The notes under the pieces: model-generated
Told to the model about the DNA's origin: nothing
The model's input: only the letters and a program-made list of their open reading frames with translations
Database searches by the model: none
Made by a program: the position numbers and the translations under genes
Assembly (NCBI GenBank): GCA_020634035.1
Contig: JACKCM010000001.1
Coordinates: 868,001 to 932,000, forward strand
Direction: 5' to 3'
DNA: 64,000 nucleotides
Source: Candidatus Obscuribacterales bacterium
Lineage (GTDB): Bacteria > Cyanobacteriota > Vampirovibrionia > Obscuribacterales > Obscuribacteraceae
Part shown: one piece after another, positions 35,761-45,034 of the stretch
Numbering within the stretch: position 1 is the first letter of the stretch
Layout of the letters: every line of letters begins with the position of its first letter

Positions 35761-35936
35761 TCGAGCCTGTTTCGATCATTCTTTAGGATGATCCGACGGT
35801 CTGGATCTGTGCCTGGTCGAGGTGATACGAATCCGTCCCTGATAGTTTCCGAACAGTTTATACTTATATCGGTGGAAGCAGAGACAAGATAACTAATGTC
35901 ATGATTTAAGAGGCTCGTGAAAGAGGGAGAGGCGAA

Positions 35937-36410
35937 ATGAAAGTATTGATTGCGGTAGACGGTTCGGAATACTCGATGAACGCCCTGGACTTTCTTGCCG
36001 AGCGCCCCTGGAAAGAAGGGGATGAATTCAAGATTCTGGCGGTCATGGAGACCCTTCCCATGGAATTCGGTCTCGGTCATCTGCCCGAGACAGCCCAGTC
36101 TTATATCGACGGCATGAGAGAAGAGTGCGAGAAAATCGTCAAAGAAGCAGAAGCCAAGCTTTCTCAAAATCTGCCCGGGCATAAAATCGAGGCTCTGGTG
36201 GTTAGTGGCATTGTTGTCGATCAGATTTGCGATACGGCAGCCGACTGGCATGCCGATCTGGTCGTGATGGGCTCCCATGGCAGAAAAGGACTGGAGCGCT
36301 TCTTACTCGGTAGTGTTGCCGAAGAGGTATTGAAAAGAGCTGGATGCTCGGTAGAGATCGTGAAGAATAAGGCTTTAGATAAGCAAGAGGCGGCTTCAGG
36401 GAAGCACTAG
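35937..36410 (+). CDS. Universal stress protein (UspA family)
   Basis: 157 residues. Rossmann-like fold starting MKVLIAVDGS (phosphate/adenine contact) and the C-terminal ATP-binding motif GSHGRKGLERFLLGSVAEEV, fitting G-x2-G-x9-G-S. Likely binds ATP and modulates stress or energy-limited survival. The cation ATPase follows on the same strand within about 60 bp, so joint regulation is possible. Confidence 0.9.
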   Translation: MKVLIAVDGSEYSMNALDFLAERPWKEGDEFKILAVMETLPMEFGLGHLPETAQSYIDGMREECEKIVKEAEAKLSQNLPGHKIEALVVSGIVVDQICDTAADWHADLVVMGSHGRKGLERFLLGSVAEEVLKRAGCSVEIVKNKALDKQEAASGKH

Positions 36411-36469
36411 GGCAGAACTTGAGGGAAGACTCTTTCTGAGCCTTGAAAGGCACTTTGACAAGTATCGGG

Positions 36470-39268
36470 ATGTTGACCGAAGAAGAGAAAGTACAGATTA
36501 GCGAAGACAGTTCCCTGGCGAGCATTGCCGCCCGGTCGCTTGCCGAAATAAAAAGCGATTTCGATGTCGATTTGCTTCTTGGATTGACCGAAGCAGATGT
36601 CCTCGCCCGGCGCAAACGCTGGGGTAAGAACCAGGTTATCCCGGAGGATCAGGTAACCGTTTTCCAGCTCTTGTATCGGCAGTTTGCATCGAGCGTGGTT
36701 GTTCTTCTTCTGGTGGCGGCGCTTATCTCTTTTGCCACCGGCGATCACTTGCAGGCTATCGGTATTCTTATCGCTGTTATCATCAACGCTGTTGTCGGCT
36801 TCATCACCGAGATGCGGGCCAAAGTCTCTCTGGAAGCCCTTGAGCAGATTGCCTCTCCAACCACCCGGGTGGTGAGAGGTGGAAGCGATCACACTGTATT
36901 GGCATCAGATCTGGTGCCCGGGGATCTGGTCAAACTCGACGCCGGCTCGAGAGTGCCTGCTGATTTACGCATTATTGAAGACGCCTCTTTATGCCTGGAC
37001 GAATCGGTTCTAACAGGTGAGAGCATAGCGAAGACCAAGTCTTCGACCATACTGGCCGACCATGAAGGCGATGAGGCAGATTCCTTTTCGACCATCGCCT
37101 ATCACGGCACCCATGTCCTGGACGGCAGGGGGATGGGCGTGGTGGTCAAGACCGGATCTGATACCAGTCTTGGTGAATTGCAGCAGAGCCTGATCGAAAG
37201 TCATACTGTTCCTACCCCTATGGAAGTCCGTCTAGAAGAACTCGGACGGCAGCTGACCTGGCTTACTGTGGTGATGTGTGTCGTCATAGTGGCGATTGGT
37301 CTTTTGTACAAACACGATTTCTGGTCAATGCTGGAGGCCGCCATCGCCCTGGCTGTGGCTGCCATACCCGAAGGGCTGCCGGTGGTGGCCACTCTTGCCC
37401 TTGCTATGGGTACCCAGAAGATGGTGAAGCTGGGCTCTCTCATCAGGCAGCTTGCCGCGGTAGAAACCCTGGGATGTACCACAATTATTTGCTCTGACAA
37501 GACCGGTACTCTTACCCAGAACAAGCTCATGGTTACAGACATCTGTCTGGGAGTCGATGAGCTGAAGGTCTCAGGCGAAGGATTCAAGCCGGAAGGGAAG
37601 ATAGAAAAGACCTCGTCCGGGCAAGAAAGTTATCGTTGTGAGGACGATGCCGTCTTACAAGAGTTGGTTCTTGCCGGTCTGCTCTGTAACGATTCTACCC
37701 TTACAGAAGAGCCTGAAGAGGGCTGGATTATCCTGGGCGATCCCACCGAAGGAGCGCTTCTTGTGCTGGCTGCCAAGGCCGGTCTCGGCAGCGAATTGAT
37801 AGAGGTAAGCCAGGCTCACAAGCGCCTTAAGGAGTTTCCTTTTGACCTGGAAAGAAAGCGGATGGTTACCATAAATGCGCTTGGATCTTCGTCGGGGTCT
37901 GAAGCTGAAAACGAAGTCAGGGCTTTTATCAAAGGCTCTCCGGAGGTCGTTATTGAAAGCTGCTCTCATCTTCGGACTGGCAGCGGATTGGACGATCTTG
38001 ACGAAGAGTGGCGGGCTCGCTATCTGGCTTTAAATGACCAGTATGCCGGCAAAGGGCTGCGGGTGCTCGCCCTTGCCGAAAAGAACCTGAGCAAAGACGA
38101 GGTGGAGAGCTGTTCATTCTCGGACTTCGAACAGGGTCTTACTCTGCTTGGCCTGGTGGCCATGCAGGACAGGGCGCGCAAGGGGGTCTATGAAGCGATT
38201 CAGAAGTGTCGCAGCGCCGGCATAAAAGTGATGATGCTGACCGGTGACCAGGTGCGCACTGCGGTCAATATTGCCAAAGATTTGAAACTTGCCGAGACCA
38301 TCGCCGAGCGCTCTGTGGTATCCGGTGCCCAGCTCGGAAAGCTTACCTCTTCAGAAGAGAAGGAGAGGCTTAAAGAAGCTGTGGTTCTAGCCCGGGTGAA
38401 TCCTTCTCTCAAGCTAAACATCGTCAAGACTTTGCAAGAGATGGGCAATGTGGTGGCGATGACCGGTGATGGAGTCAACGATGCGCCGGCGTTGAAGCAG
38501 GCTAACATCGGCGTGGCCATGGGACGCAGCGGTACTGATTTAGCCAGAGAAGCCTCGAATATGGTGATCACCGACGATAACTTTGCCACCATTGTCAGTG
38601 CTATAAAAGAAGGACGTATGATCTACGAGAACATACGCCGGGCTATTTGTTATCTATTGACCGCCACTGTGGCTTCGGTGGTTACCATAGCCGCTGCCAT
38701 AATCTATGACGGTACCCTTGCCATGGAGCCTTTGCAATTACTCTGGCTCAATTTAATCATGCACATCTTTCCTGGTCTGGGGATAGTGATGCAGGAGGCG
38801 GCGCCGGGCATTATGCAGCGCCCGCCCCGGGACGCGAAAGAGTCTATAATCGGTCGCTTCGAAGCCGAACAGATAGTCGTCAGGGCACTGGCCGTCTCTA
38901 TTGGTGTTCTGGGCGCGATTATTATGACCCGTTTAGTTGACGGCAGCGATCTCTATGTCACCACCGTGGCATTCAGCACCATCGCCATCGGATTGTTGTT
39001 CCAGGCCTGGGCCTGGCTCTTTCTCAATCCGGATCACAAGGCGCCTAAGCCGCCAGTGAATAAGTTCATGTATTTGATGATGTTCGTATCTTACCTTTCG
39101 GTAATCACCGCCGTTTACCTGCCCGGTCTGGCCAGTATTCTTAAAACCCAGCCTCTGGAGTTGCCGGAGCTGTTTACGGTCTTTTTCTTCTCGGGAGGCT
39201 CTGTCGTCCTTACCCTTTTCTATGAGTATTTAAGACCGCTTCTAGCCGGCAAGAAGAAGTCTGTTTGA
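36470..39268 (+). CDS. P2-type cation-transporting ATPase
   Basis: About 932 residues from ATG 36470; a TTG at 36443 would add nine. P-type ATPase with TGES actuator loop (LTGESIAKT), phosphorylation motif DKTGTLTQNKL (codon at 37496), TGDGVNDAPALK hinge and MVITDDNF. PEGLP in helix M4 is intact, as in Ca2+-ATPases. In M6, where SERCA/PMR1 enzymes have NLVTDGLPA, this protein has NLIMHIFPGLG: the Asn is kept but the Thr-Asp pair is lost. So the ion may not be Ca2+. Ca2+-ATPase-like is the closest family label. Confidence 0.85.
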   Translation: MLTEEEKVQISEDSSLASIAARSLAEIKSDFDVDLLLGLTEADVLARRKRWGKNQVIPEDQVTVFQLLYRQFASSVVVLLLVAALISFATGDHLQAIGILIAVIINAVVGFITEMRAKVSLEALEQIASPTTRVVRGGSDHTVLASDLVPGDLVKLDAGSRVPADLRIIEDASLCLDESVLTGESIAKTKSSTILADHEGDEADSFSTIAYHGTHVLDGRGMGVVVKTGSDTSLGELQQSLIESHTVPTPMEVRLEELGRQLTWLTVVMCVVIVAIGLLYKHDFWSMLEAAIALAVAAIPEGLPVVATLALAMGTQKMVKLGSLIRQLAAVETLGCTTIICSDKTGTLTQNKLMVTDICLGVDELKVSGEGFKPEGKIEKTSSGQESYRCEDDAVLQELVLAGLLCNDSTLTEEPEEGWIILGDPTEGALLVLAAKAGLGSELIEVSQAHKRLKEFPFDLERKRMVTINALGSSSGSEAENEVRAFIKGSPEVVIESCSHLRTGSGLDDLDEEWRARYLALNDQYAGKGLRVLALAEKNLSKDEVESCSFSDFEQGLTLLGLVAMQDRARKGVYEAIQKCRSAGIKVMMLTGDQVRTAVNIAKDLKLAETIAERSVVSGAQLGKLTSSEEKERLKEAVVLARVNPSLKLNIVKTLQEMGNVVAMTGDGVNDAPALKQANIGVAMGRSGTDLAREASNMVITDDNFATIVSAIKEGRMIYENIRRAICYLLTATVASVVTIAAAIIYDGTLAMEPLQLLWLNLIMHIFPGLGIVMQEAAPGIMQRPPRDAKESIIGRFEAEQIVVRALAVSIGVLGAIIMTRLVDGSDLYVTTVAFSTIAIGLLFQAWAWLFLNPDHKAPKPPVNKFMYLMMFVSYLSVITAVYLPGLASILKTQPLELPELFTVFFFSGGSVVLTLFYEYLRPLLAGKKKSV

Positions 39269-39357
39269 ATTGCTTCAATACTTCCTTTGAAGGATGTCTT
39301 TATTTGATTTGGGTATAGAATCAGGGACGATAGGAAATTCTGAACAGTAGGTAATTT

Positions 39358-39885
39358 ATGCGGACAAATCGTAATAAGTTGGTGCTAGCTCTTGTGATGG
39401 CGGCTGTGGCCGGATCCATCGCCCAATCTGCCGATGCTGCAGAGCCCGATGTGAAGCGAGGCAAGCAGCTCTTTATGAGTCACTGCAGCAAGTGCCATAC
39501 CAATGGTCAGAATAATGTCAAACCATCGAAGCCGATTGTCGGCTCCAGTGTCGTTGCCACCTACGCTACTTTTAAGGCTTATTTAGACAAGCCGATTGGC
39601 ACCATGCCCCACTACGAGCATCTGATTACCGACGATGAAGCGCTGCATAGTCTCTATAGCTATGTGAAGTCTCTGGATGCAGATGATGACTCGGGCGCAT
39701 CAGGTAAGAGTGCCGACAAAGCCAAGAAGTCATCTGCTAAATCCAGCAAATCGAAATCTAAATCGAGTAAAGCGTCTAAGACCAAAAGCAAGGCTAAAGC
39801 TAAGTCTAAGTCGAAGTCAGAATCCGCGCCCAAGCCGGAGCCCAAGAAGAAGGATGATGCTCCCAGCGCCTCTGCCGATTCTTGA
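39358..39885 (+). CDS. Periplasmic c-type cytochrome with Lys/Ser-rich tail
   Basis: 175 residues. Cleavable signal peptide (to about residue 28, ADA-AEP), then a small class-I cytochrome with CSKCH (C43, C46, H47) for haem and M83 in GTMPHYEHL as the second axial ligand. The last 65 residues are a Lys/Ser/Ala repeat (KSSAKSSKSKSKSSK) that is probably disordered and could bind membranes, cell wall or partner proteins. Electron-transfer partner not evident. Confidence 0.85.
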   Translation: MRTNRNKLVLALVMAAVAGSIAQSADAAEPDVKRGKQLFMSHCSKCHTNGQNNVKPSKPIVGSSVVATYATFKAYLDKPIGTMPHYEHLITDDEALHSLYSYVKSLDADDDSGASGKSADKAKKSSAKSSKSKSKSSKASKTKSKAKAKSKSKSESAPKPEPKKKDDAPSASADS

Positions 39886-39996
39886 TCTGTCGGTAGTTTG
39901 ATCTGTGGCTGGCTTGATCTCTTGTAAGCGCCTTTATTCTCAAAATTTGCAGCGAAATTTTTCTTTGCGTCTGACGCTCTATTCAAAGCTGCCTAT

Positions 39997-40204
39997 GCTG
40001 TTGCAACTTTTTTGTTGCCACGCTAAATTTGTCGACTCATCGGTCTATGTCGGCAATGCCTTATGAATACTGGGTTTCTGGAGACCCCCTCCTTGATGGA
40101 TGGAATTGAAATTGCAACTCCTGTGTTGCCAGAACATAGGCAGCATCTTTTGAATCGACCTCACCCGGTTTTTATTGTTCTTTGAAATACTAAACGTAAT
40201 AGTA
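39997..40204 (+). repeat. Recurrent ~200-bp structured element, copy A
   Basis: Contains in order a GCAAC/GTTGC hairpin (40003-40018), a second GCAAC/GTTGC hairpin (40114-40129), ATAGGCAGCA (40136) and the 17-bp motif (40188). Copy B at 50611 has the same four marks with spacings of 111/133/185 versus 110/132/180 bases from the first stem. Intergenic, convergent region; strand of action uncertain. Confidence 0.55.
40188..40204 (+). promoter_or_regulatory. 17-bp recurrent motif, copy 3
   Basis: TACTA-N7-TAGTA, 39 bp before the hairpin at 40243. A-rich sequence follows. Confidence 0.35.
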
Positions 40205-40242
40205 GAAAAGAAACAGAAAAAAGAAGCGAAGAGAAAAAAGAA

Positions 40243-40289
40243 GCGGAGGCGGCTTTCTAGAAAGAATCTAGATAGCCAGCCGCCTCCGC
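40243..40289 (-). terminator. Intrinsic terminator of the DAO-like gene
   Basis: GCGGAGGCGGCT (40243-40254) pairs perfectly with AGCCGCCTCCGC (40278-40289). On the minus strand TTCTTTTTTCTC follows, a good U-tract. Confidence 0.75.
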
Positions 40290-40358
40290 CAGGAGCTCAT
40301 TTAAGCTTCAGATAGGTTAGTTCATCCCTGAGCACGGACCGTGCTCAACCGATCAGCA

Positions 40359-41324
40359 TCAGCCGCCGGTGTTGCTGAAGTATCCGCAGATCTCAGCAGC
40401 GATCCCGTGGGCGGTGATATAGCCGGTGCTGCCGTGACCGTAGTTGTGGATCAGGCAGCGACCATCGGCCAGGGTGGTTTTCTCGACGCGGGGCCGGGGG
40501 CGCGAGGGACGCGACGCGGCGACCACATCGAGGACGTCCAGGGCGTCGACCTTGAAGTCCGGATGGACTTTCGAGGCGCGCTCCAGAATGCCGAGAGTGT
40601 CGAAGTCGTTGACGAAGGGCTTTTCGCTGCCTTCGGTGATCACGGCGCCGACCTTGATGTAATCTTCGTGAGGCACGATGCAGACCATGGCGTTCGGTCC
40701 GACATCATCGACCACCACTTTGTCGAAACCGTTGGCTGCGACCTTGATCACCTGCAGGTAGAGCGGAGTGATCTCGGTGTCGCCGACCAGTTCGCGAGCA
40801 CCGCCGCCGGTGCAGTTGATCACTGCGTCGAATTCGGCGGGGATGTCGTCCAGGCTCTCCACGGTCTTCTTGACGAAGTTTGCGCCCTGGATGGCGAGGT
40901 TCACCTTGAGCCAGAGGAGGTACTGGTGCGGGTCGATGATGGGCGCTTGTTCGAGCACCCAGGCATCGGCATACTGGGACGAAATCTCGCCTTCGGCGGC
41001 ATGGCGGAAGAAGGGATACTTGCCGGCATACCATGGCTCGTGCACCTTGGTCTGCAGGTTGAAGTTGTCCCGCAGGATGACGCCGGTGCCGGCCAGTTCG
41101 GCCAGGTCCTGGTACACCTGCAAGCTATGGTCGGTCCAACCTTCGATGCGCGGGTCGGTGTCGTCCTTGTACGGCACCCAGAGCGCATAGGCGTTGTCCG
41201 ACGTGACAGGGTTGTCGTCGGGGGATTCCTTCGACCAGATCGTCACCTGGTGACCACTGTCGAGAAGATGTTTCGCGGTGGTCAGTCCGGCGACGCCAGA
41301 GCCTATGATGAGGATTTTTCTCAT
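40359..41324 (-). CDS. D-amino-acid-oxidase-like FAD enzyme
   Basis: 321 residues from ATG 41324, with AAGGAAG upstream; the longer frame to 41417 lacks a start site. Dinucleotide-binding N-terminus GSGVAGLTTAKHLLDSG, and the DAO signature near the C-terminus HNYGHGSTGY. It probably oxidises a D- or secondary amino acid to the imino acid with H2O2 release. It has its own terminator and stands apart from the five-gene operon to its right, which also ends in a DAO-like gene. Codons are strongly G/C-ending, unlike that operon. Confidence 0.8.
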   Translation of the reverse strand: MRKILIIGSGVAGLTTAKHLLDSGHQVTIWSKESPDDNPVTSDNAYALWVPYKDDTDPRIEGWTDHSLQVYQDLAELAGTGVILRDNFNLQTKVHEPWYAGKYPFFRHAAEGEISSQYADAWVLEQAPIIDPHQYLLWLKVNLAIQGANFVKKTVESLDDIPAEFDAVINCTGGGARELVGDTEITPLYLQVIKVAANGFDKVVVDDVGPNAMVCIVPHEDYIKVGAVITEGSEKPFVNDFDTLGILERASKVHPDFKVDALDVLDVVAASRPSRPRPRVEKTTLADGRCLIHNYGHGSTGYITAHGIAAEICGYFSNTGG

Positions 41325-41860
41325 TTTCGTGTGCTTCCTTTTGGGATTCGGAAAAGTCTTATGTCTTGCGGAAACGCCGACTGTCTTGCAACTAGAGCGA
41401 GGAGCCGGGTTACACAAGCTGAGAGATCTAGGACCTGTTGACGAGCAACGAATAACTCACAATGCATGACGACCTGTATCACCGGCACAGATAAAGTGCT
41501 CTGGGGTTCCGGCTAAACTTGGATAAGGTCGGTGATTGGTGAGGTGTTACTCGAGATCCTTTGAAAACAGAACAAAACGATGTAGATACCTGATACTAGT
41601 AATCAGGGCCAGGCCTGTTCAAAAAAGCCGAAGAAATTGCGACATATTTGCAATATCTTTCTTGGAAACGGATAAATGCCAGAATATAAGGGCGGCTCTC
41701 ATTTATACGGGGATATTAAAGGGGTGGGAGTAATTACAAAAGCACCAGAACAATTGAGAATCTTTCGCAAGATTTAATAGCCCCCGGCGGTAGCGCGGCT
41801 CTGCTAAGGCGGCGGTTCGATTTGAACCGCCTCAATATCGATAGAATGACAGTTTAAGCC
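41325..41860. other. Non-coding stretch with one hairpin
   Basis: About 535 bp between the two DAO-like genes. A perfect 8-bp hairpin (GGCGGTTC 41811-41818, GAACCGCC 41824-41831) sits just past the five-gene operon and may terminate it, although no strong U-tract follows. A 65-codon ORF at 41536 has no support. Promoter of the first DAO-like gene expected near 41340-41400. Confidence 0.5.
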
Positions 41861-43132
41861 CTAGATCTCGATTCCGTTCAATATCTTGTCAAGTGGTGCC
41901 GGCACAGAATGAGCATTTGAATCAGTTGCATCATGTTTTTCCATCAGGCTCACTGCTTTTGCAGAACAACCCCAGGACATGGTGATGCCGGAGCCGCCGT
42001 GACCATAGTTATGCACCAGGGTTATGTCTTTAGCGGCCAGGTCAGAGTCGACCTCGAGGTGTACACCGGTCTTCTCCGGATCGCGATAGTAGCGATAGCC
42101 GACCCGGGCTACTGTTTTTCTCTCTTCTACCGAAATTCCCTGCCAGTTGTATAGTATTTCATGGTTTAAATGTAGTATCGCAAGTGGTATCAAGCAGCCG
42201 TCTTGTTTGAAGCGGTTGCCGATCACTTCCTCGCCGATGAAATTGTTATCTTCATCAAGGCGTCCGGGTTCTCTTGTCTGACCGAGAATCCAGCCGTCTT
42301 CCCGGGGGAAGAAATGAAGATATTCAGGGCGACCGTCCGCCCGCTGATAGAGTTCTCTGGTCGGGGTGTAATTGTAGGCGAGCGGCATGCCGTCTTCATC
42401 TTGCACCATCGGTGCTCCTGCCACAATAAGCTGGCTGCCTCGCATGATTAGACATTCGCTTTTGTCGTTAAATAAGTCGACACTGCCAAGGCCCAGACAA
42501 TTAACCGCACGGGTGCCCGGCGGAAGCTTCTCGATAAAGTCTCTGTCTATGATCTTTTCTTGATAGAGTCCGCCGTTCACTTCAAAAGTCCGCCAGAGCT
42601 CTTGCATATAAACCGGCATATCGACGAAATAACTATCGAAGCGCCAGCCTTGCAAAATACCGGCATCAGAACGGGCCGGCACATTGAGACCGGCTGCTTT
42701 CAAGTCATGCTCTTCGCCGGAGAACTTCTCGAAATTGATTCGATGTTCATTCAAAGGCGGCGAAGCCGGGCTGTCTGCAGGGTTATTCACCTCGAAGACT
42801 TCATAGATTCTATAGCGATGCAGTCCGGCAAAATTTTGCCTCTCTAGATTTCTGAAAATCCGCTGGCTGTCGGCGCTGATTTTGTTCAGATTCTCCACCT
42901 TCAGATTATGGGGATAGGCGGAAGCCATGGCATAGTCTGTGGGCACCAGCGGATTGTCCGGCAGAAGCTTCTGATTCAGAGCCCGATACTCAGCCAGGAT
43001 AGTGACCTGATAGCCCCTGGCTTGCAGCAAGATGGCGGTGCTCAGACCACTGATACCGGCGCCGAGGACCAGTATCCGTTCTTTCGAAAGTTCTGTATCT
43101 GCTTCAGGCAAGCGCCTGCTCCAGATCGGCAA
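41861..43132 (-). CDS. FAD-dependent oxidoreductase, DAO family (operon end)
   Basis: About 423 residues; a TTG at 43111 with GGAGCAGG before it is a plausible alternative start to GTG 43132. N-terminal VLGAGISGLSTAILLQARG binds FAD; HNYGHGGSGITMSWG is the DAO signature. Longer than the 40359 protein, with extra central segments. It overlaps the upstream PLP gene, so it is the last gene of the 49186-41861 operon. Likely oxidises an amino-acid-like intermediate made by the upstream PLP enzymes; the substrate is not predictable. Confidence 0.8.
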   Translation of the reverse strand: MPIWSRRLPEADTELSKERILVLGAGISGLSTAILLQARGYQVTILAEYRALNQKLLPDNPLVPTDYAMASAYPHNLKVENLNKISADSQRIFRNLERQNFAGLHRYRIYEVFEVNNPADSPASPPLNEHRINFEKFSGEEHDLKAAGLNVPARSDAGILQGWRFDSYFVDMPVYMQELWRTFEVNGGLYQEKIIDRDFIEKLPPGTRAVNCLGLGSVDLFNDKSECLIMRGSQLIVAGAPMVQDEDGMPLAYNYTPTRELYQRADGRPEYLHFFPREDGWILGQTREPGRLDEDNNFIGEEVIGNRFKQDGCLIPLAILHLNHEILYNWQGISVEERKTVARVGYRYYRDPEKTGVHLEVDSDLAAKDITLVHNYGHGGSGITMSWGCSAKAVSLMEKHDATDSNAHSVPAPLDKILNGIEI

Positions 43133-44243
43133 GCAGTTCGGCTTCGGGTTCGATGCCCACCGAAAGTCTTATCGTGTTGTGGTTGATAGCAGACTTCCCT
43201 TCTTGCGCTTCGGGAAAAGAGCGGGCATAAAAGAGCCAGGCCGGATTGGCGATAGACTGGGTGAAGCCTGTGCCGAAGGCGATGTTAAAGCAATTGAGGC
43301 TGTTCAGCACTTTGCGCATCGCTTTCTCTCCGCCGGCTACATCAAAGGCTATTACACAACCGAAATCTTTCATCTGGGTTTTTGCTATGCCATGATCGGG
43401 ATGGGAGGCAAGACCCGGATAGAGCACTCTTTCTACCTGGGGATGAGCCTCTAGAAAACGGGCGATAGCCAGGGCGTTTTGAGACTGCCGGGTGGTTCTG
43501 AGTTCATAAGTCTGCATGCTTTTCCAGATCTGCAAAGCCGAGTCGCTGGCAAGAACATCACTGTTCCATACATTGGCGTTCTTTATCTGTTTGACCAGCT
43601 CTTTGCTGCCCATCACCGCACCACCCATGACATCACCGACACCAGAGGCGAATTTGGAGAGACTGTGGACTATGACATCGACTGGCACGTCGCCATGCTG
43701 ATGGAAACCGGCACAGGAGTTGTCCAGTATGGTATGAATGTTGTGTTCTTTTGCTATCGCCACACATTTTTTCAGATCGATGACCCGGGTCATCGGGTTG
43801 GTAGGGGACTCGAGCATAATCACCCGGGTTTTGCCGGGCTTGATCAGGCTGGCGAGACTGTCCAGTTCGTCGATGCCGACCATGGTTATGTCGACCCCGA
43901 ATTTCTGCAAGATGCCTTCGGAGAAGAGCCGGGTCGATTTATAACCTTCTTTCAACAGAATCAGATGATCGTCTTTTTGCAAGAGCGCCAGCAAGGTGGC
44001 GGCGATGGCTGACTTGCCGGTGCTGGTCACCCAGCAGGTTTCGGTGCCCTGGAGCTTGGCCAGCAGGGTTTCGAGGGCAGCCAGGGTCGGGTTGCCGTCA
44101 CTTAGATAGACCCAACCCGGCTCTTTGCCGGAAAGCAGGTCTTCCCAGCTTTCCATGGTCGGCAGGGTGAAGCTTATCGTCTCGTAGGACGGAATCACCA
44201 TCGGATCATTTTTGGTTTTTACAGCCCAGCATTTCTCTACCAT
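43104..44243 (-). CDS. Cystathionine-gamma-synthase/lyase-like PLP enzyme
   Basis: 379 residues, fold-I Cys/Met-metabolism family. K197 in VHSLSKFASG is the PLP lysine; ESPTNP and DNSCAGF are conserved around the pyridine ring; STGKSAI lies in the phosphate-binding region. Such enzymes do gamma-replacement or gamma/beta-elimination on homoserine esters, homocysteine, methionine or cystathionine. No met or cys regulon gene is adjacent; the operon suggests use in a dedicated pathway. Start overlaps the SDR gene end. Confidence 0.85.
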   Translation of the reverse strand: MVEKCWAVKTKNDPMVIPSYETISFTLPTMESWEDLLSGKEPGWVYLSDGNPTLAALETLLAKLQGTETCWVTSTGKSAIAATLLALLQKDDHLILLKEGYKSTRLFSEGILQKFGVDITMVGIDELDSLASLIKPGKTRVIMLESPTNPMTRVIDLKKCVAIAKEHNIHTILDNSCAGFHQHGDVPVDVIVHSLSKFASGVGDVMGGAVMGSKELVKQIKNANVWNSDVLASDSALQIWKSMQTYELRTTRQSQNALAIARFLEAHPQVERVLYPGLASHPDHGIAKTQMKDFGCVIAFDVAGGEKAMRKVLNSLNCFNIAFGTGFTQSIANPAWLFYARSFPEAQEGKSAINHNTIRLSVGIEPEAELLADLEQALA

Positions 44244-45034
44244 GGCAGTTTTTCTCCCTTCGCGTTCTTGAATATTCCTGTCTCTTTATTTGTATCGATT
44301 AAATTCAAAATGGCTTCTGCTGATTCTTCAGGCTCGCAATCGGCGTCGATGGGACCGAAGCGGGTCTTGACCTTGCCCGGATCCACCGAGATCACTTTCA
44401 TACCTTCACCGGCAAGCTCGTCGGCCAGGCAGCAGGTGAACATATTGAGTGAGGCTTTGGCGATTCTGTAAGAATAGGTCGACTGGTCATTGGGAACCGT
44501 GCCGGTTGCCACCCATTCGACCGATCCAAAGCGGGAAGAGATATTGGTTATCACCGCCTGTGGTGATTTTCTCAGAAATGGCAGGCAGGCTTTGACGACT
44601 TTTATCGGCCCGAAGCAATGAACAGAAAACAGTTTCTCAAGCTCTTTTGTGTCGAGACCTTCGATGCCGAAGCCGGTGGCGCCATGACCGGCGTTGTTAA
44701 TTAACAGGTCGACGCGCTCGACCTGACCCTCGAGAAACTCTTTCAGCACTTCTTCTGTGGAAGCTTCGGTGATATCCAGTCTCAGCGGCAGGATGTTTTT
44801 CGGGTCGATAGTAAAAAGCTCGCGTACATGATTTATGGACCGGACCACCGCCACTACCAGATAGCCACGCTTCAAAAGTTGATTGAGCAGCGCCCGGCCG
44901 ATGCCGCGTCCGGCTCCGGTAACCACTGCCACCGGCTGCTCCGAGAGATTCTCGCCGGCTTCTTTGCTGCCTTCTATCAACCTGAATTTCTTTTTGCGGT
45001 CATTCATGTTTTGGTCTGTCATCTTCTGTCTCAC
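44237..45034 (-). CDS. Short-chain dehydrogenase/reductase
   Basis: 265 residues, GTG 45034 overlapping the previous stop (GTGA); ATG 45022 is an alternative. TGAGRGIG (NAD(P) loop), NNAGHGATG and the catalytic YSYRIAK (Y-x-x-x-K, with upstream Ser in TNISSRF) are present. Oxidises or reduces a hydroxyl/carbonyl group in the pathway encoded around it. A basic N-terminal extension of about 25 residues precedes the Rossmann fold. Confidence 0.85.
   Translation of the reverse strand: MRQKMTDQNMNDRKKKFRLIEGSKEAGENLSEQPVAVVTGAGRGIGRALLNQLLKRGYLVVAVVRSINHVRELFTIDPKNILPLRLDITEASTEEVLKEFLEGQVERVDLLINNAGHGATGFGIEGLDTKELEKLFSVHCFGPIKVVKACLPFLRKSPQAVITNISSRFGSVEWVATGTVPNDQSTYSYRIAKASLNMFTCCLADELAGEGMKVISVDPGKVKTRFGPIDADCEPEESAEAILNLIDTNKETGIFKNAKGEKLPW

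Noticed and set aside
40341..41441. 366-codon + ORF opposite the DAO-like gene
   Set aside because: Antisense shadow; the minus strand encodes a clear FAD enzyme.
41536..41733. 65-codon ORF between the two DAO-like genes
   Set aside because: No ribosome site and basic random-like sequence.
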